Source of the DNA: an uncultured Erysipelotrichaceae bacterium
Lineage (GTDB): Bacteria; Bacillota_I; Bacilli_A; RF39; UBA660
NCBI GenBank assembly: GCA_951801995.1
Contig: CATOOY010000043.1
Location: 1-8,969, forward strand
Length of the DNA stretch: 8,969 bases
Reading direction: 5' to 3'
The translations under genes were made by a program, and so were the position numbers. Below, piece by piece: positions 1 to 6,561 of the stretch. Positions within the stretch are counted from its first letter, which is position 1, and every line of letters begins with the position of its first letter. The notes under the pieces were generated by a model. That model was not told where the DNA came from. It did no database searches and saw only the letters and a list, made by a program, of their open reading frames with translations.

Positions 1-87
1 TATATAAATTACTATAATTATGATAGAATTAAAGTAAAATTAAAAGGACTGTCTCCTGTAAAATACAGATTACAATCCTCTAATTAG
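1..87 (+). CDS. IS3-family transposase OrfB, C-terminal 28 codons (partial)
   Basis: The open frame starts before the window and ends at TAG (85-87). The visible peptide begins YINYYNYDRIK and continues KLKGLSPVKYRLQ before ending QSSN. The pattern YxNYYNxxRIKxKLKGLSPVxYR is the very characteristic tail of IS150-group OrfB proteins, which follows the final glutamate of the DDE (rve, integrase-like) catalytic domain. In the intact element OrfB is normally made as an OrfAB fusion by programmed -1 frameshifting and catalyses copy-out/paste-in transposition. Whether the upstream part is intact cannot be judged here; the visible part has no disruption and sits at the expected short distance from the terminal repeat. 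Confidence 0.88.
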   Translation, partial: YINYYNYDRIKVKLKGLSPVKYRLQSSN

Positions 88-100
88 AAACTATTAATAA

Positions 101-127
101 ACTGTCCAACTTTTGGGGTTCAGTTCA
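101..127 (-). repeat. Terminal inverted repeat (right end) of the IS3-family element
   Basis: On the minus strand this reads TGAACTGAACCCCAAAAG followed by TTGGACAGT. The tip begins with TG, the inner part is ACCCCAAAAGTTGGACA, as in many IS150-group ends (recalled, not searched). It lies 13 bases after the transposase stop. AACTG (100-104) and CAGTT (121-125) with AAC/GTT inside could also fold into a small bulged hairpin. Confidence 0.75.
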
Positions 128-174
128 TTGTGGCTCTTTTTTTGTCAAATAGACATAATTTTTTTCTACATATC

Positions 175-204
175 TATACAAAATACCCTATTTTCTGATA
201 TAAT
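175..204 (+). promoter_or_regulatory. Promoter of the glucosaminidase gene, extended -10
   Basis: TATACA at 175-180 (4 of 6 matches to TTGACA), an 18-base spacer, and TATAAT at 199-204 preceded by TG at 196-197, making an extended -10 (TGATATAAT). The expected start of transcription near 211 gives a leader of about 20 bases. The promoter lies wholly outside the insertion sequence, so the gene does not need an IS-borne promoter. Confidence 0.65.
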
Positions 205-231
205 AGTCATAATAGAAAGTAGAGGGGAATC

Positions 232-3200
232 ATGAAGTTGAAATGTAAAATATATCTTTTTTTCTTCGGACTATTTATAAGTTTTATACCAGGTGTTTCG
301 GTGTATGCTACTACTTATGTTGTTAGTGCTGTTTCTAGTACAGGAGCAGAAAGTGCAATTGGAACTTATACTGATTATGCTACTGCAAAAAATGCAATGA
401 ATAGTTATCCATCTACAGAAAATAAAGTAGCTGTCATGAAAGTGAATGGAAAAATAGTGAATGCAAAATATGCAATTGTGCATTTGAATTATGATAAAAA
501 TAGTCCTCTTGCAGAAAATGGAAATAATGAGCATAGATTGTATCCTACTTCTAGTTCTAATGAGGTTTATACAACTGTGCATGCTGCTTATGGAAATGAT
601 GCTGCTTTTGTTGATTATGATCCTTATGGTGGGACACAAGGAAGAATAAAGATTAAAATAAGTGGTTATACTGGATGGATGAATGCTCCTTATGCAACCA
701 TTATTCCTGTATCTTTATTGGAATCTTCTGCTTGGGTTGCAAGCTTGGATTCTTCATGGCTTATGGAAACATCTAGTAATAGTGTGAAAGTTATGTCTGC
801 ACCTAGAATTGGTATTCGTGAAAACCCAAATACAAGTGCTAATATTGTTGGATATACTTCTCAAGGAACTGTTTATACTTTTACAGAAAAACATTATGAT
901 GGAAAGTATACATGGTATCGAGTAAAACTAACTAACTCTTCTTTGAAAACATATTATGAGCACTATAATACAGGATGTCTTATTCACTATTATGCTACTT
1001 ATAATAGTCAAGGATGGACCAATTTAGGTCTTGCACCTAGTTTCTTAAAAAAAGGAAGTAAATATTATAGTTTTGATGGAAATTATTATTATCAAACTAT
1101 TACAGCTATGTTAGATGATTATAGAGAAAATACTAGTAAAAGAGCTGTGAATAGTAATTCTATATATTACCCATACTATTTATATTTACCTGTTCATAGT
1201 AAAACACGTTATACAGCAGATGATTTTAATCAAGGTATTATTAATAGAGGATATACAAGTAAAAATGCTTCTGTTATGTATGGGGAAGGAATAAATTTTA
1301 TTGCAAGTCAAAATCAATATGGTGTAAATGCTCTTCTTACTTTCTCAGCTGCTATTAATGAAAGTGCAACTGGTACAAGTGCTATTGCTCGTGATAAAAA
1401 TAACTTGTTTGGTCATAACGCTTATGGTTCTAATCCATATGCGAATGCTACTACTTATGCAAGTGTAGCAGATAGTATTATGGCACATGCTAGGATGACA
1501 GGTCAATCTTATAATAATCCTTATGATGCACGTTATTATGGTGGTCATTATGGAAACAAGCAAAGTGGAATGAATGTTAAATATGCAACAGATCCTTATT
1601 GGGGAGAAAAGGCTGCTATGAATGCTTTTATCACAGATAATAGTTATGGACTTCAAGAGTTTAATGGTACTACTATTGGTGTTACTACAAAAACAGGTGT
1701 TATTGTTCGAAAACAGCCTTCTGTAAATGGGCAAATGATTTATCCTTTAAAGAATATATCTTCTGATGTTTCTCATATACCTCTTACTGTATTTGATAGA
1801 GTGTATAGTGAAGGGGCTTATTGGTATAAGATTTATACAGATCCAGCTCTTAATAGTAATCAAGATTTGGATTGGTCTGGTACATATGATTTTGCAAAAA
1901 GTTATGGTTATATTAGAGCTGATGAACTTTTTGTATCTAATACACAACCTGTTATTACAGCACAGGATATTACTGTAGCAAAAGGTGGTAATTTGAATCT
2001 TTTAAGTGGGGTAAGTGCAAGTGATAAAGAAGATGGAAATTTAACGGATAGAATTCAAGTAGAGGGAACGGTATATATTAATATTCCTGGTGTTTATGAG
2101 ATTACTTATAGTGTTTCTGATAATCAACAATTTAGTGCCCATAAAAAAGTTCAAGTTACTGTAAAAGGGGATGTAGAGCCAGTTATTACTGCTTCTAATC
2201 GAGAAGTTTTACAATATACTACATTTGATCCTTTATATGGGGTGCGAGCTAGTGATGATATAGAAGGTGATCTTACTTCTAAGATTCAAATACTATCTAA
2301 TACAGTTGATATAAGCAGGGTAGGAACTTACAAAGTTTTATATGAAGTTACCAATTCAAAAGGGAAAAAAGCTACAAAAGAAATATCTGTAACAGTTATT
2401 TTAAATGAAAAACCTGTTATTCATGCTGAGAACATCGAAATTCCAATTCATAGTAATTTTGATGCATTAGATGGGGTAAGTGCAAGTGATAAAGAGGATG
2501 GAGATATCTCTGTGATTACAGTGATAGAAAATACAGTTGATACTGAAAAACTTGGAACCTATAAAGTTACTTATCAAGTAAAAGATAAAGCGAATCAAAT
2601 TACTACAAAAACGATTACTGTGAAAGTAGTAGAAAAAAAGCTTAGAAAAATGAATGGAAGATTTTACTTATCTTCTCTTCAAGAAAAAAAGGGCAAACTA
2701 ATTATAAAAGGATATCATACAATTGATGGTATAGATAATGATTTAAATACGCAAATAAAGTATGAACTTGTTTTGAAAAATGAACAAGATCAGTCGGAGT
2801 ATAAACAAGAATTAAAACGTTTTACCAATGAAAAAGAAATGGATATGCCTATTTTGTCAGTCGATGGAAAGAATTATAAGTATGCTTGGTTTGAGGATGA
2901 AATAGATACATCTAAAATAAAGCAAGGGGATTATAAAGCTTATCTTAGAACCAGTACAGATACATATTATTCAGAATCTATTGTACAGAATATTTTATTT
3001 AATACACAAGAAGTACAATATAACAAAGATGGAAAATATGTTACTTTGCTTAATGATTATTTTAATAATGATATACCTATTACTTTTATTGTACGTGATG
3101 AAAAAATAGAAAATAAGCAAACAGATGCTGCAGATATACAGTATACTTATATAAAAGATGCTTCTTTAAAAGATAATATATTAAATATACATTTTGCTGC

Positions 3201-3579
3201 ATATTCTGTAGGTGTTGATATGAGAAAGACAACTACTGTGAAAAGAAAAGTAATATTAGAAAATATGGAAACTTTTGCAAGAAAAATAATAGAAGTTCCT
3301 GTTACAACTGGTCCTTTTACATTACAATTATTACAGGCTGATGCTTTTGGTTTAAGTAAGATAAATGCTTGGTCAAAGGTAAATATTGATGTTGGGAAAC
3401 TTACTAAGGGTGATTATCGTATTTATGTTACTAGTGATTCTAATATTACAGATTATGGAGAGATGAATGATGTTCTATTTGCTGATTTAACAAAGGCTAA
3501 TGGAACAATTGATGGAAAGAAGATATCTTTATCTCTTAATGAAAATTTACGAAATAGGATAGAATTACATATAAAATAA
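232..3579 (+). CDS. Secreted N-acetylglucosaminidase (GH73 type) with SH3-like and DUF5011 domains
   Basis: Predicted secreted peptidoglycan hydrolase of 1115 residues, cleaving glycan strands in cell-wall turnover. ATG 232 follows GAGGGG (222-227). A signal peptide has a likely cut VYA|TT after residue 26. Then come an unassigned N-terminal region, an SH3-like domain (about 187-235, RIGIRENPNTSANIVG), a linker with LPVHSKTRYTADDFN (319-333), and the catalytic domain (about 340-475). Its INESATG gives the likely catalytic Glu377, with NLFGHNAYG at 391-399. A second SH3-like domain (about 484-570) precedes three DUF5011/Ig-like repeats starting near 573, 650 and 728, each with SA/SD-DxEDG or similar and GxYxxxY. 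Residues 809-1115 are two copies of an unknown beta-rich domain with a 161-residue period. There is no LPXTG anchor; the SH3-like domains probably bind the wall. The enzyme class is firm, the exact bond cut is by family. Confidence 0.88.
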   Translation: MKLKCKIYLFFFGLFISFIPGVSVYATTYVVSAVSSTGAESAIGTYTDYATAKNAMNSYPSTENKVAVMKVNGKIVNAKYAIVHLNYDKNSPLAENGNNEHRLYPTSSSNEVYTTVHAAYGNDAAFVDYDPYGGTQGRIKIKISGYTGWMNAPYATIIPVSLLESSAWVASLDSSWLMETSSNSVKVMSAPRIGIRENPNTSANIVGYTSQGTVYTFTEKHYDGKYTWYRVKLTNSSLKTYYEHYNTGCLIHYYATYNSQGWTNLGLAPSFLKKGSKYYSFDGNYYYQTITAMLDDYRENTSKRAVNSNSIYYPYYLYLPVHSKTRYTADDFNQGIINRGYTSKNASVMYGEGINFIASQNQYGVNALLTFSAAINESATGTSAIARDKNNLFGHNAYGSNPYANATTYASVADSIMAHARMTGQSYNNPYDARYYGGHYGNKQSGMNVKYATDPYWGEKAAMNAFITDNSYGLQEFNGTTIGVTTKTGVIVRKQPSVNGQMIYPLKNISSDVSHIPLTVFDRVYSEGAYWYKIYTDPALNSNQDLDWSGTYDFAKSYGYIRADELFVSNTQPVITAQDITVAKGGNLNLLSGVSASDKEDGNLTDRIQVEGTVYINIPGVYEITYSVSDNQQFSAHKKVQVTVKGDVEPVITASNREVLQYTTFDPLYGVRASDDIEGDLTSKIQILSNTVDISRVGTYKVLYEVTNSKGKKATKEISVTVILNEKPVIHAENIEIPIHSNFDALDGVSASDKEDGDISVITVIENTVDTEKLGTYKVTYQVKDKANQITTKTITVKVVEKKLRKMNGRFYLSSLQEKKGKLIIKGYHTIDGIDNDLNTQIKYELVLKNEQDQSEYKQELKRFTNEKEMDMPILSVDGKNYKYAWFEDEIDTSKIKQGDYKAYLRTSTDTYYSESIVQNILFNTQEVQYNKDGKYVTLLNDYFNNDIPITFIVRDEKIENKQTDAADIQYTYIKDASLKDNILNIHFAAYSVGVDMRKTTTVKRKVILENMETFARKIIEVPVTTGPFTLQLLQADAFGLSKINAWSKVNIDVGKLTKGDYRIYVTSDSNITDYGEMNDVLFADLTKANGTIDGKKISLSLNENLRNRIELHIK

Positions 3580-3611
3580 GAACATTACAAAAATATAATG
3601 TTCTTTTTTTT
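3578..3611 (+). terminator. Rho-independent terminator of the glucosaminidase gene
   Basis: Perfect 10-base stem AAGAACATTA (3578-3587) with TAATGTTCTT (3596-3605), an 8-base loop, and a T run to 3611. The stem begins inside the TAA stop codon (3577-3579), so there is essentially no 3' untranslated spacer. Confidence 0.85.
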
Positions 3612-3623
3612 ACATTTGTTCAT

Positions 3624-3646
3624 AAAAAAAGAGGGGAACCTCTTTT
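3624..3646 (-). terminator. Rho-independent terminator of the PASTA gene
   Basis: Read on the minus strand: AAAAGAGG, loop TTCC, CCTCTTTT followed by further T (the A run 3624-3630 on the plus strand). The 8-base stem (3627-3634 with 3639-3646) overlaps the PASTA stop codon at 3645-3647. It faces the plus-strand terminator 13 bases away, insulating the convergent genes. Confidence 0.82.
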
Positions 3647-5627
3647 AATTGTTTTTAATACTTAATGTAACTGTTGTACAAGAATTAATAGTAGTACCAT
3701 TTAATTGGTTTGCATTTAATACTTGTCCTTTTCTTCCACTATCACTTGATTTAAAATCACATGCAAATGAATAGCCTGGATTGTTAGATTTGATGTTATT
3801 ACAAGTTGCATTTGGATCATTAATTGCAATCCAAGTAGGTTGTATGTAGAAAGTTTTGGTATTACAAACAGGCTTTGGCGATGGAGTAGGAGTAGAGGTG
3901 TTTCCATTTCCTCCTTGACTTGGTTTATTTGTACTGTTATTTACATTGGGATTGGCTGTTCTTTTTCCACTACTAAGACCTATATTTACATAAGTGTCTT
4001 TTACTACTTCTGATCCTGCTTTTTTATTTTGACTAAGAGCTATATCACGATCTTTATCAGAATTTCCAGCATAATAAAATGTACAATTTAGACTTAAATT
4101 TTTACAACTTTTTTCTATATCTGTTTTCTTTTTTCCAATAAAATTTGGAATCATAATTGTATTTCCACTTGATATTGTTACAACTATGTTTTCTTCTGGA
4201 TTTATTGTATCTCCTTCTTTTACAGAAAAACGAATGATATCTCCTTGTTTTATATCTTTGTTTTGTTCATATTCTTCTGTAAAGGCAATATTATAACGGC
4301 TTGCCCAAGTTCTAAATGTATCTAGTGAATCAAATTTTGGGAACTTTAATGTTCCTTTTGAAATAACAATTTTTATAATGGTTCCTTCTTCTATTTCTTC
4401 ATTTTTTTTATGACTTACTTCTATTACTTTTCCTTTTTTTATTTTGGCATCATAACGATCTGTAAATTCTATTTTTAATCTATTTTGAATAATCCATTTT
4501 GTTATGTCTTTTTGATTCATTTTTTGTAAATCAGGAACTTTTATTTTTTTTCCTCTTGATATTGTTAATTTTATTTTGGTGTCATGGTTTATTTTGGTTC
4601 CTTTTTTAGGGTCTTGTGTTATTACTGCTCCCTTTTTTACTTTTTTGGAAAATTCGCGATTGATTTCAAAGTTGATATTATTTCTTTTTAACCATAAAGT
4701 AGCTTTGAATTCTGATAAATTTTTTAGATCCTCCATGGTAATATCTTGATTTACTTCTTCCTTTCCAAAAGATACTTTTAGATGTAGTTCATCATTTCTT
4801 TTCATATTTCCTTTTCGGCTTTGTTCTATAATCACATCTTTTGGGTTTTCTTCATTTTTTTCAAAGTCAATTGTTACATTGTTTAAGAAATTTTCTTCTA
4901 TTAATTTTACTGCTTCATCTAAGTTCCAACCAGTCATATCAGGTATTGCAGTTTCTTTGTTATAATCTGGTCCACTTGAGACAGTAAATTCTACATTTTT
5001 AATAGAAGAGGCAATTACATTTGGATACACATTTTGTTTGATAATATGGTATTCTTCTATAGTATCACTATCATCGTAGACTTGTTCTACTGTAATGTTA
5101 TTGGCATCAGCCCAAGTGAGTGCTTTTTCAATGGATACATTGGTAAAGTCTTTCATGACAGAATTAGTTGGTAATTTTAAAATATCTAATTTTGTTAGTA
5201 GAGAAAAGCATAAGAGGAATGTTAGAAAAATAGTGGTTCCCCATCCAAAAACTTTTCCATTTCTTTTTTTTCTATATTCTATTATAATAGAAATACTTAG
5301 TAATAACATTAAAATGCTTTCTATTATAAGTTCTGTTTGGTTAATTTGATTGTTTCCAAAAATAGTTGTATATGTAACATAACCTAAACTTGCGATGAAC
5401 ATAAGTGTAAATAGCAAGTATAGAAATGGATGAGATTTGCTTGTTTCTTGTAATATATTCCTATTTTTATCTTCTCTAAAATTTATTTCTTCTAAATCTT
5501 CCTGCATTCTTTTTCGTTCTTTTATTTTACTTTGTATATTTTTTTCTATCCCATATAATTCTGTTTTCCTTATTCTTTTAATAGAAGACAATTCTTTATA
5601 TTCTTCTATTTTAAATTTATTTTTCAT
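3645..5627 (-). CDS. Kinase-less PASTA-repeat membrane protein with three transmembrane segments
   Basis: 660 residues if started at ATG 5627, chosen because GGTGAT (5632-5637) lies four bases upstream as in the neighbours; GTG at 5639 would add four residues and overlap that site. Residues 1-65 are charged and probably coiled coil, presumably cytoplasmic. Transmembrane segments fall at about 66-90, 98-118 and 127-147, so the rest should be outside. Six PASTA-like repeats follow at about 152-219, 227-288, 295-359, 362-425, 428-488 and 491-554; repeat 3 shows KKGAVITQDPKKGTKIN and ends TISRG. A Pro/Ser/Thr/Asn-rich linker (555-586) leads to a terminal domain with Cys588, 609, 623 and 650. PASTA repeats in Stk1/PrkC kinases and PBP2x-type proteins sense or bind peptidoglycan, but no kinase or transpeptidase motif is present. 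A role as wall sensor or scaffold is inference. Confidence 0.85.
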   Translation of the reverse strand: MKNKFKIEEYKELSSIKRIRKTELYGIEKNIQSKIKERKRMQEDLEEINFREDKNRNILQETSKSHPFLYLLFTLMFIASLGYVTYTTIFGNNQINQTELIIESILMLLLSISIIIEYRKKRNGKVFGWGTTIFLTFLLCFSLLTKLDILKLPTNSVMKDFTNVSIEKALTWADANNITVEQVYDDSDTIEEYHIIKQNVYPNVIASSIKNVEFTVSSGPDYNKETAIPDMTGWNLDEAVKLIEENFLNNVTIDFEKNEENPKDVIIEQSRKGNMKRNDELHLKVSFGKEEVNQDITMEDLKNLSEFKATLWLKRNNINFEINREFSKKVKKGAVITQDPKKGTKINHDTKIKLTISRGKKIKVPDLQKMNQKDITKWIIQNRLKIEFTDRYDAKIKKGKVIEVSHKKNEEIEEGTIIKIVISKGTLKFPKFDSLDTFRTWASRYNIAFTEEYEQNKDIKQGDIIRFSVKEGDTINPEENIVVTISSGNTIMIPNFIGKKKTDIEKSCKNLSLNCTFYYAGNSDKDRDIALSQNKKAGSEVVKDTYVNIGLSSGKRTANPNVNNSTNKPSQGGNGNTSTPTPSPKPVCNTKTFYIQPTWIAINDPNATCNNIKSNNPGYSFACDFKSSDSGRKGQVLNANQLNGTTINSCTTVTLSIKNN

Positions 5628-5631
5628 ATAC

Positions 5632-5637
5632 ATCACC
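5632..5637 (-). promoter_or_regulatory. Ribosome binding site that decides the PASTA gene start
   Basis: GGTGAT on the minus strand, four bases before ATG 5627. The same spacing and motif (AGGTGAT) occur before the SpoIIM-family gene and mnmA, which argues against the in-frame GTG codons at 5639 and 5636 that lie in or upstream of the site. Confidence 0.7.
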
Positions 5638-5646
5638 ACTAACTAT

Positions 5647-5655
5647 ATTATATCA
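5647..5655 (-). promoter_or_regulatory. Extended -10 promoter of the PASTA gene
   Basis: TGATATAAT on the minus strand, identical to the element before the glucosaminidase gene. No good -35 hexamer is visible, since the region upstream is the terminator 5667-5691; an extended -10 can compensate. Transcription would start near 5640, giving a leader of about 13 bases with the ribosome site almost at its 5' end. Confidence 0.6.
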
Positions 5656-5666
5656 AAAAACATACG

Positions 5667-5691
5667 AAAAAGAAGGATAACCCTTCTTTTT
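5667..5691 (-). terminator. Terminator of the microprotein gene
   Basis: Perfect 10-base stem AAAAAGAAGG / CCTTCTTTTT (5667-5676 with 5682-5691) around a 5-base loop. On the minus strand it follows the microprotein stop by 21 bases and ends in five T. It lies just upstream of the PASTA promoter, so it separates the two minus-strand units. Confidence 0.8.
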
Positions 5692-5712
5692 ACTGTCTAA
5701 TTTACACTTAAA

Positions 5713-5814
5713 TTATATTGAAAATAAGGAACTAATATACATGGCAATAACCGCTATTAATAAAATGATCCCTATTATTTGTTTTTTTCTTTTTTCTCTT
5801 TTTTTCTTCTTCAC
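5713..5814 (-). CDS. 33-residue single-pass membrane microprotein, function unknown
   Basis: GTG start at 5814, TAA stop at 5713-5715. A strong ribosome site GAGGTGA (plus coordinates 5820-5826) sits five bases before the GTG, a TATAAT lies 18 bases upstream of the start, and a perfect terminator follows, so this is a complete small transcription unit. The product begins MKKKKREKRKKQ, a very basic stretch, followed by one hydrophobic segment IIGIILLIAVIAMYI (13-27) and a short tail ending SSLFSI. The positive-inside rule puts the basic end in the cytoplasm. It is too short and basic for a secreted peptide after cleavage; small membrane regulators and type I toxin peptides have similar outlines, but nothing here identifies it. 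Existence of the gene is well supported by its signals; function is unknown. Confidence 0.68.
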   Translation of the reverse strand: MKKKKREKRKKQIIGIILLIAVIAMYISSLFSI

Positions 5815-5832
5815 GATTTTCACCTCAGATAT

Positions 5833-5838
5833 ATTATA
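5833..5838 (-). promoter_or_regulatory. -10 element of the microprotein gene
   Basis: TATAAT on the minus strand, 18 bases before the GTG start. A weak -35 candidate (TTCCTA on the minus strand) is 17 bases upstream. The palindrome 5839-5853 fills most of the spacer. Confidence 0.55.
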
Positions 5839-5853
5839 TTACAAACTTTGTAA
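5839..5853. promoter_or_regulatory. Candidate operator, 7-1-7 palindrome TTACAAACTTTGTAA
   Basis: Perfect seven-base arms around a single central C, immediately upstream of the microprotein -10 and within its promoter spacer, in the divergent region shared with the SpoIIM-family gene. A bound repressor here would block RNA polymerase. The 7-1-7 geometry is that of Fur/PerR/Zur boxes, but the bases differ from the usual consensus for those proteins. In such A+T-rich DNA chance is possible. Confidence 0.4.
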
Positions 5854-5891
5854 AATAGGAATAAAATTTGGACAAGTTCATATATTTTTTT

Positions 5892-5898
5892 AGGTGAT
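5892..5898 (+). promoter_or_regulatory. Ribosome binding site that decides the SpoIIM-family start
   Basis: AGGTGAT, four bases before ATG 5903. The alternative GTG at 5894 lies inside this site and is therefore unlikely to be the start. Confidence 0.75.
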
Positions 5899-5902
5899 AA
5901 AA

Positions 5903-6532
5903 ATGAAGAAAAAGCTATCTGATTTAAAAGAACAGTTTGGTTTTCATAAAAAAATTGTTATTTTTTTAATAGGTCTTGCTATTGTGGGGGTTATTATGGG
6001 GTCTTTTTTTACTGTGCTTTTGTCGGATGGTGATAAGACTTTTGTTAGAGAATATATGCAAAATTTTATAAATGGTGTAGAAAAGGGGAAAGTAGATATT
6101 TTAGGTAATTTAATTCATATAGGAATAGATAATTTCTTTTTTGTAGCAGCTGTATGGCTTTTAGGTATATCTGTTATTGGAATTCCTATTATTTTGTTTT
6201 TATATTTTGCAAAAGCTTTTGTACTTGGATTTTCTATTTCTTCCTTTCTTTTGACTTATAAGGCTAAAGGACTTCTATATGCTTTTTTGTATATATTTCC
6301 TCATCAAATTGTTAATTTTGCCTTATATATACTTCTTTTAAATTATGCGATGATTCTTTCTTTTAAATTGATTCGTTCTTTTCTTTATAAAAAAACTATT
6401 GATTTTAAGGTGGTAATGAAAAAGTATTGTTTTGTTTTTGGATTTGTTTTGTTATGTCTTTTTGTAACTAGTTTATATGAAGGTGCTTTGGCTTTTAAAA
6501 TATTAAAGTTTAGTTTATCTATTTTTTCTTAA
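5903..6532 (+). CDS. spoIIM: Stage II sporulation protein M family (SpoIIM/DUF95) membrane protein
   Basis: 209 residues from ATG 5903, close to the usual SpoIIM length of a little over 200. Hydrophobic segments lie at about 17-40, 76-113 (probably two passes), 122-155 (probably two passes) and 174-196. The family pattern is visible as WLLGISVIGIP (85-95), then FLYFAKAFVLGFS and FPHQIVNFALYI (132-143, matching the conserved P-H segment), and YEGALAF near the C terminus. In spore formers SpoIIM joins SpoIID and SpoIIP in the complex that drives peptidoglycan remodelling during engulfment. No partner genes are in view and the host may not sporulate, so a more general envelope role is possible. 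mnmA follows after 29 bases but has its own promoter. Family assignment is good; the orthologous role is less sure. Confidence 0.78.
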   Translation: MKKKLSDLKEQFGFHKKIVIFLIGLAIVGVIMGSFFTVLLSDGDKTFVREYMQNFINGVEKGKVDILGNLIHIGIDNFFFVAAVWLLGISVIGIPIILFLYFAKAFVLGFSISSFLLTYKAKGLLYAFLYIFPHQIVNFALYILLLNYAMILSFKLIRSFLYKKTIDFKVVMKKYCFVFGFVLLCLFVTSLYEGALAFKILKFSLSIFS

Positions 6533-6536
6533 ATCA

Positions 6537-6545
6537 TGTTATAAT
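6537..6545 (+). promoter_or_regulatory. Extended -10 promoter of mnmA
   Basis: TGTTATAAT in the 29-base gap after the SpoIIM-family stop. There is no convincing -35. The predicted start near 6552 coincides with the ribosome site AGGTGAT (6552-6558), so the leader would be about 10 bases. Read-through from the upstream gene is also possible because no terminator separates them. Confidence 0.55.
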
Positions 6546-6561
6546 TGATATAGGTGATAAG

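Larger units (their letters stand above)
1..127 (+). mobile_element. Right end of an IS3-family (IS150-group) insertion sequence, cut by the window edge
   Basis: The first 87 bases read in frame 1 as the C-terminal end of an IS3-family OrfB transposase. Fourteen bases further on, 101-127 reads, on the minus strand, as an inverted repeat of the type TGAACTGAACCCCAAAAG..., which starts with the 5'-TG tip usual for this family and resembles IS150-group ends from memory. The element therefore lies to the left and its right boundary is at about 127. IS3 elements typically make 3-4 base target duplications; TTG at 128-130 could be one copy, but the left end is outside the window. Family is clear from the protein tail; the exact element cannot be named. 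Confidence 0.85.

Noticed and set aside
271..639. 122-codon minus-strand frame within the glucosaminidase gene
   Set aside because: Ser/Ile/Cys/His-rich antisense shadow of a well-supported gene; the same applies to minus frames at 1345-1734 and 1747-1947.
3645..5627. Ser/Thr kinase identity for the PASTA protein
   Set aside because: No glycine-rich loop, HRD or DFG-type motif in the short N-terminal part; only about 65 residues precede the first membrane segment.
5095..5700. Plus-strand frames opposite the PASTA gene and its promoter
   Set aside because: Antisense to a gene with clear domains and signals; no ribosome sites seen.
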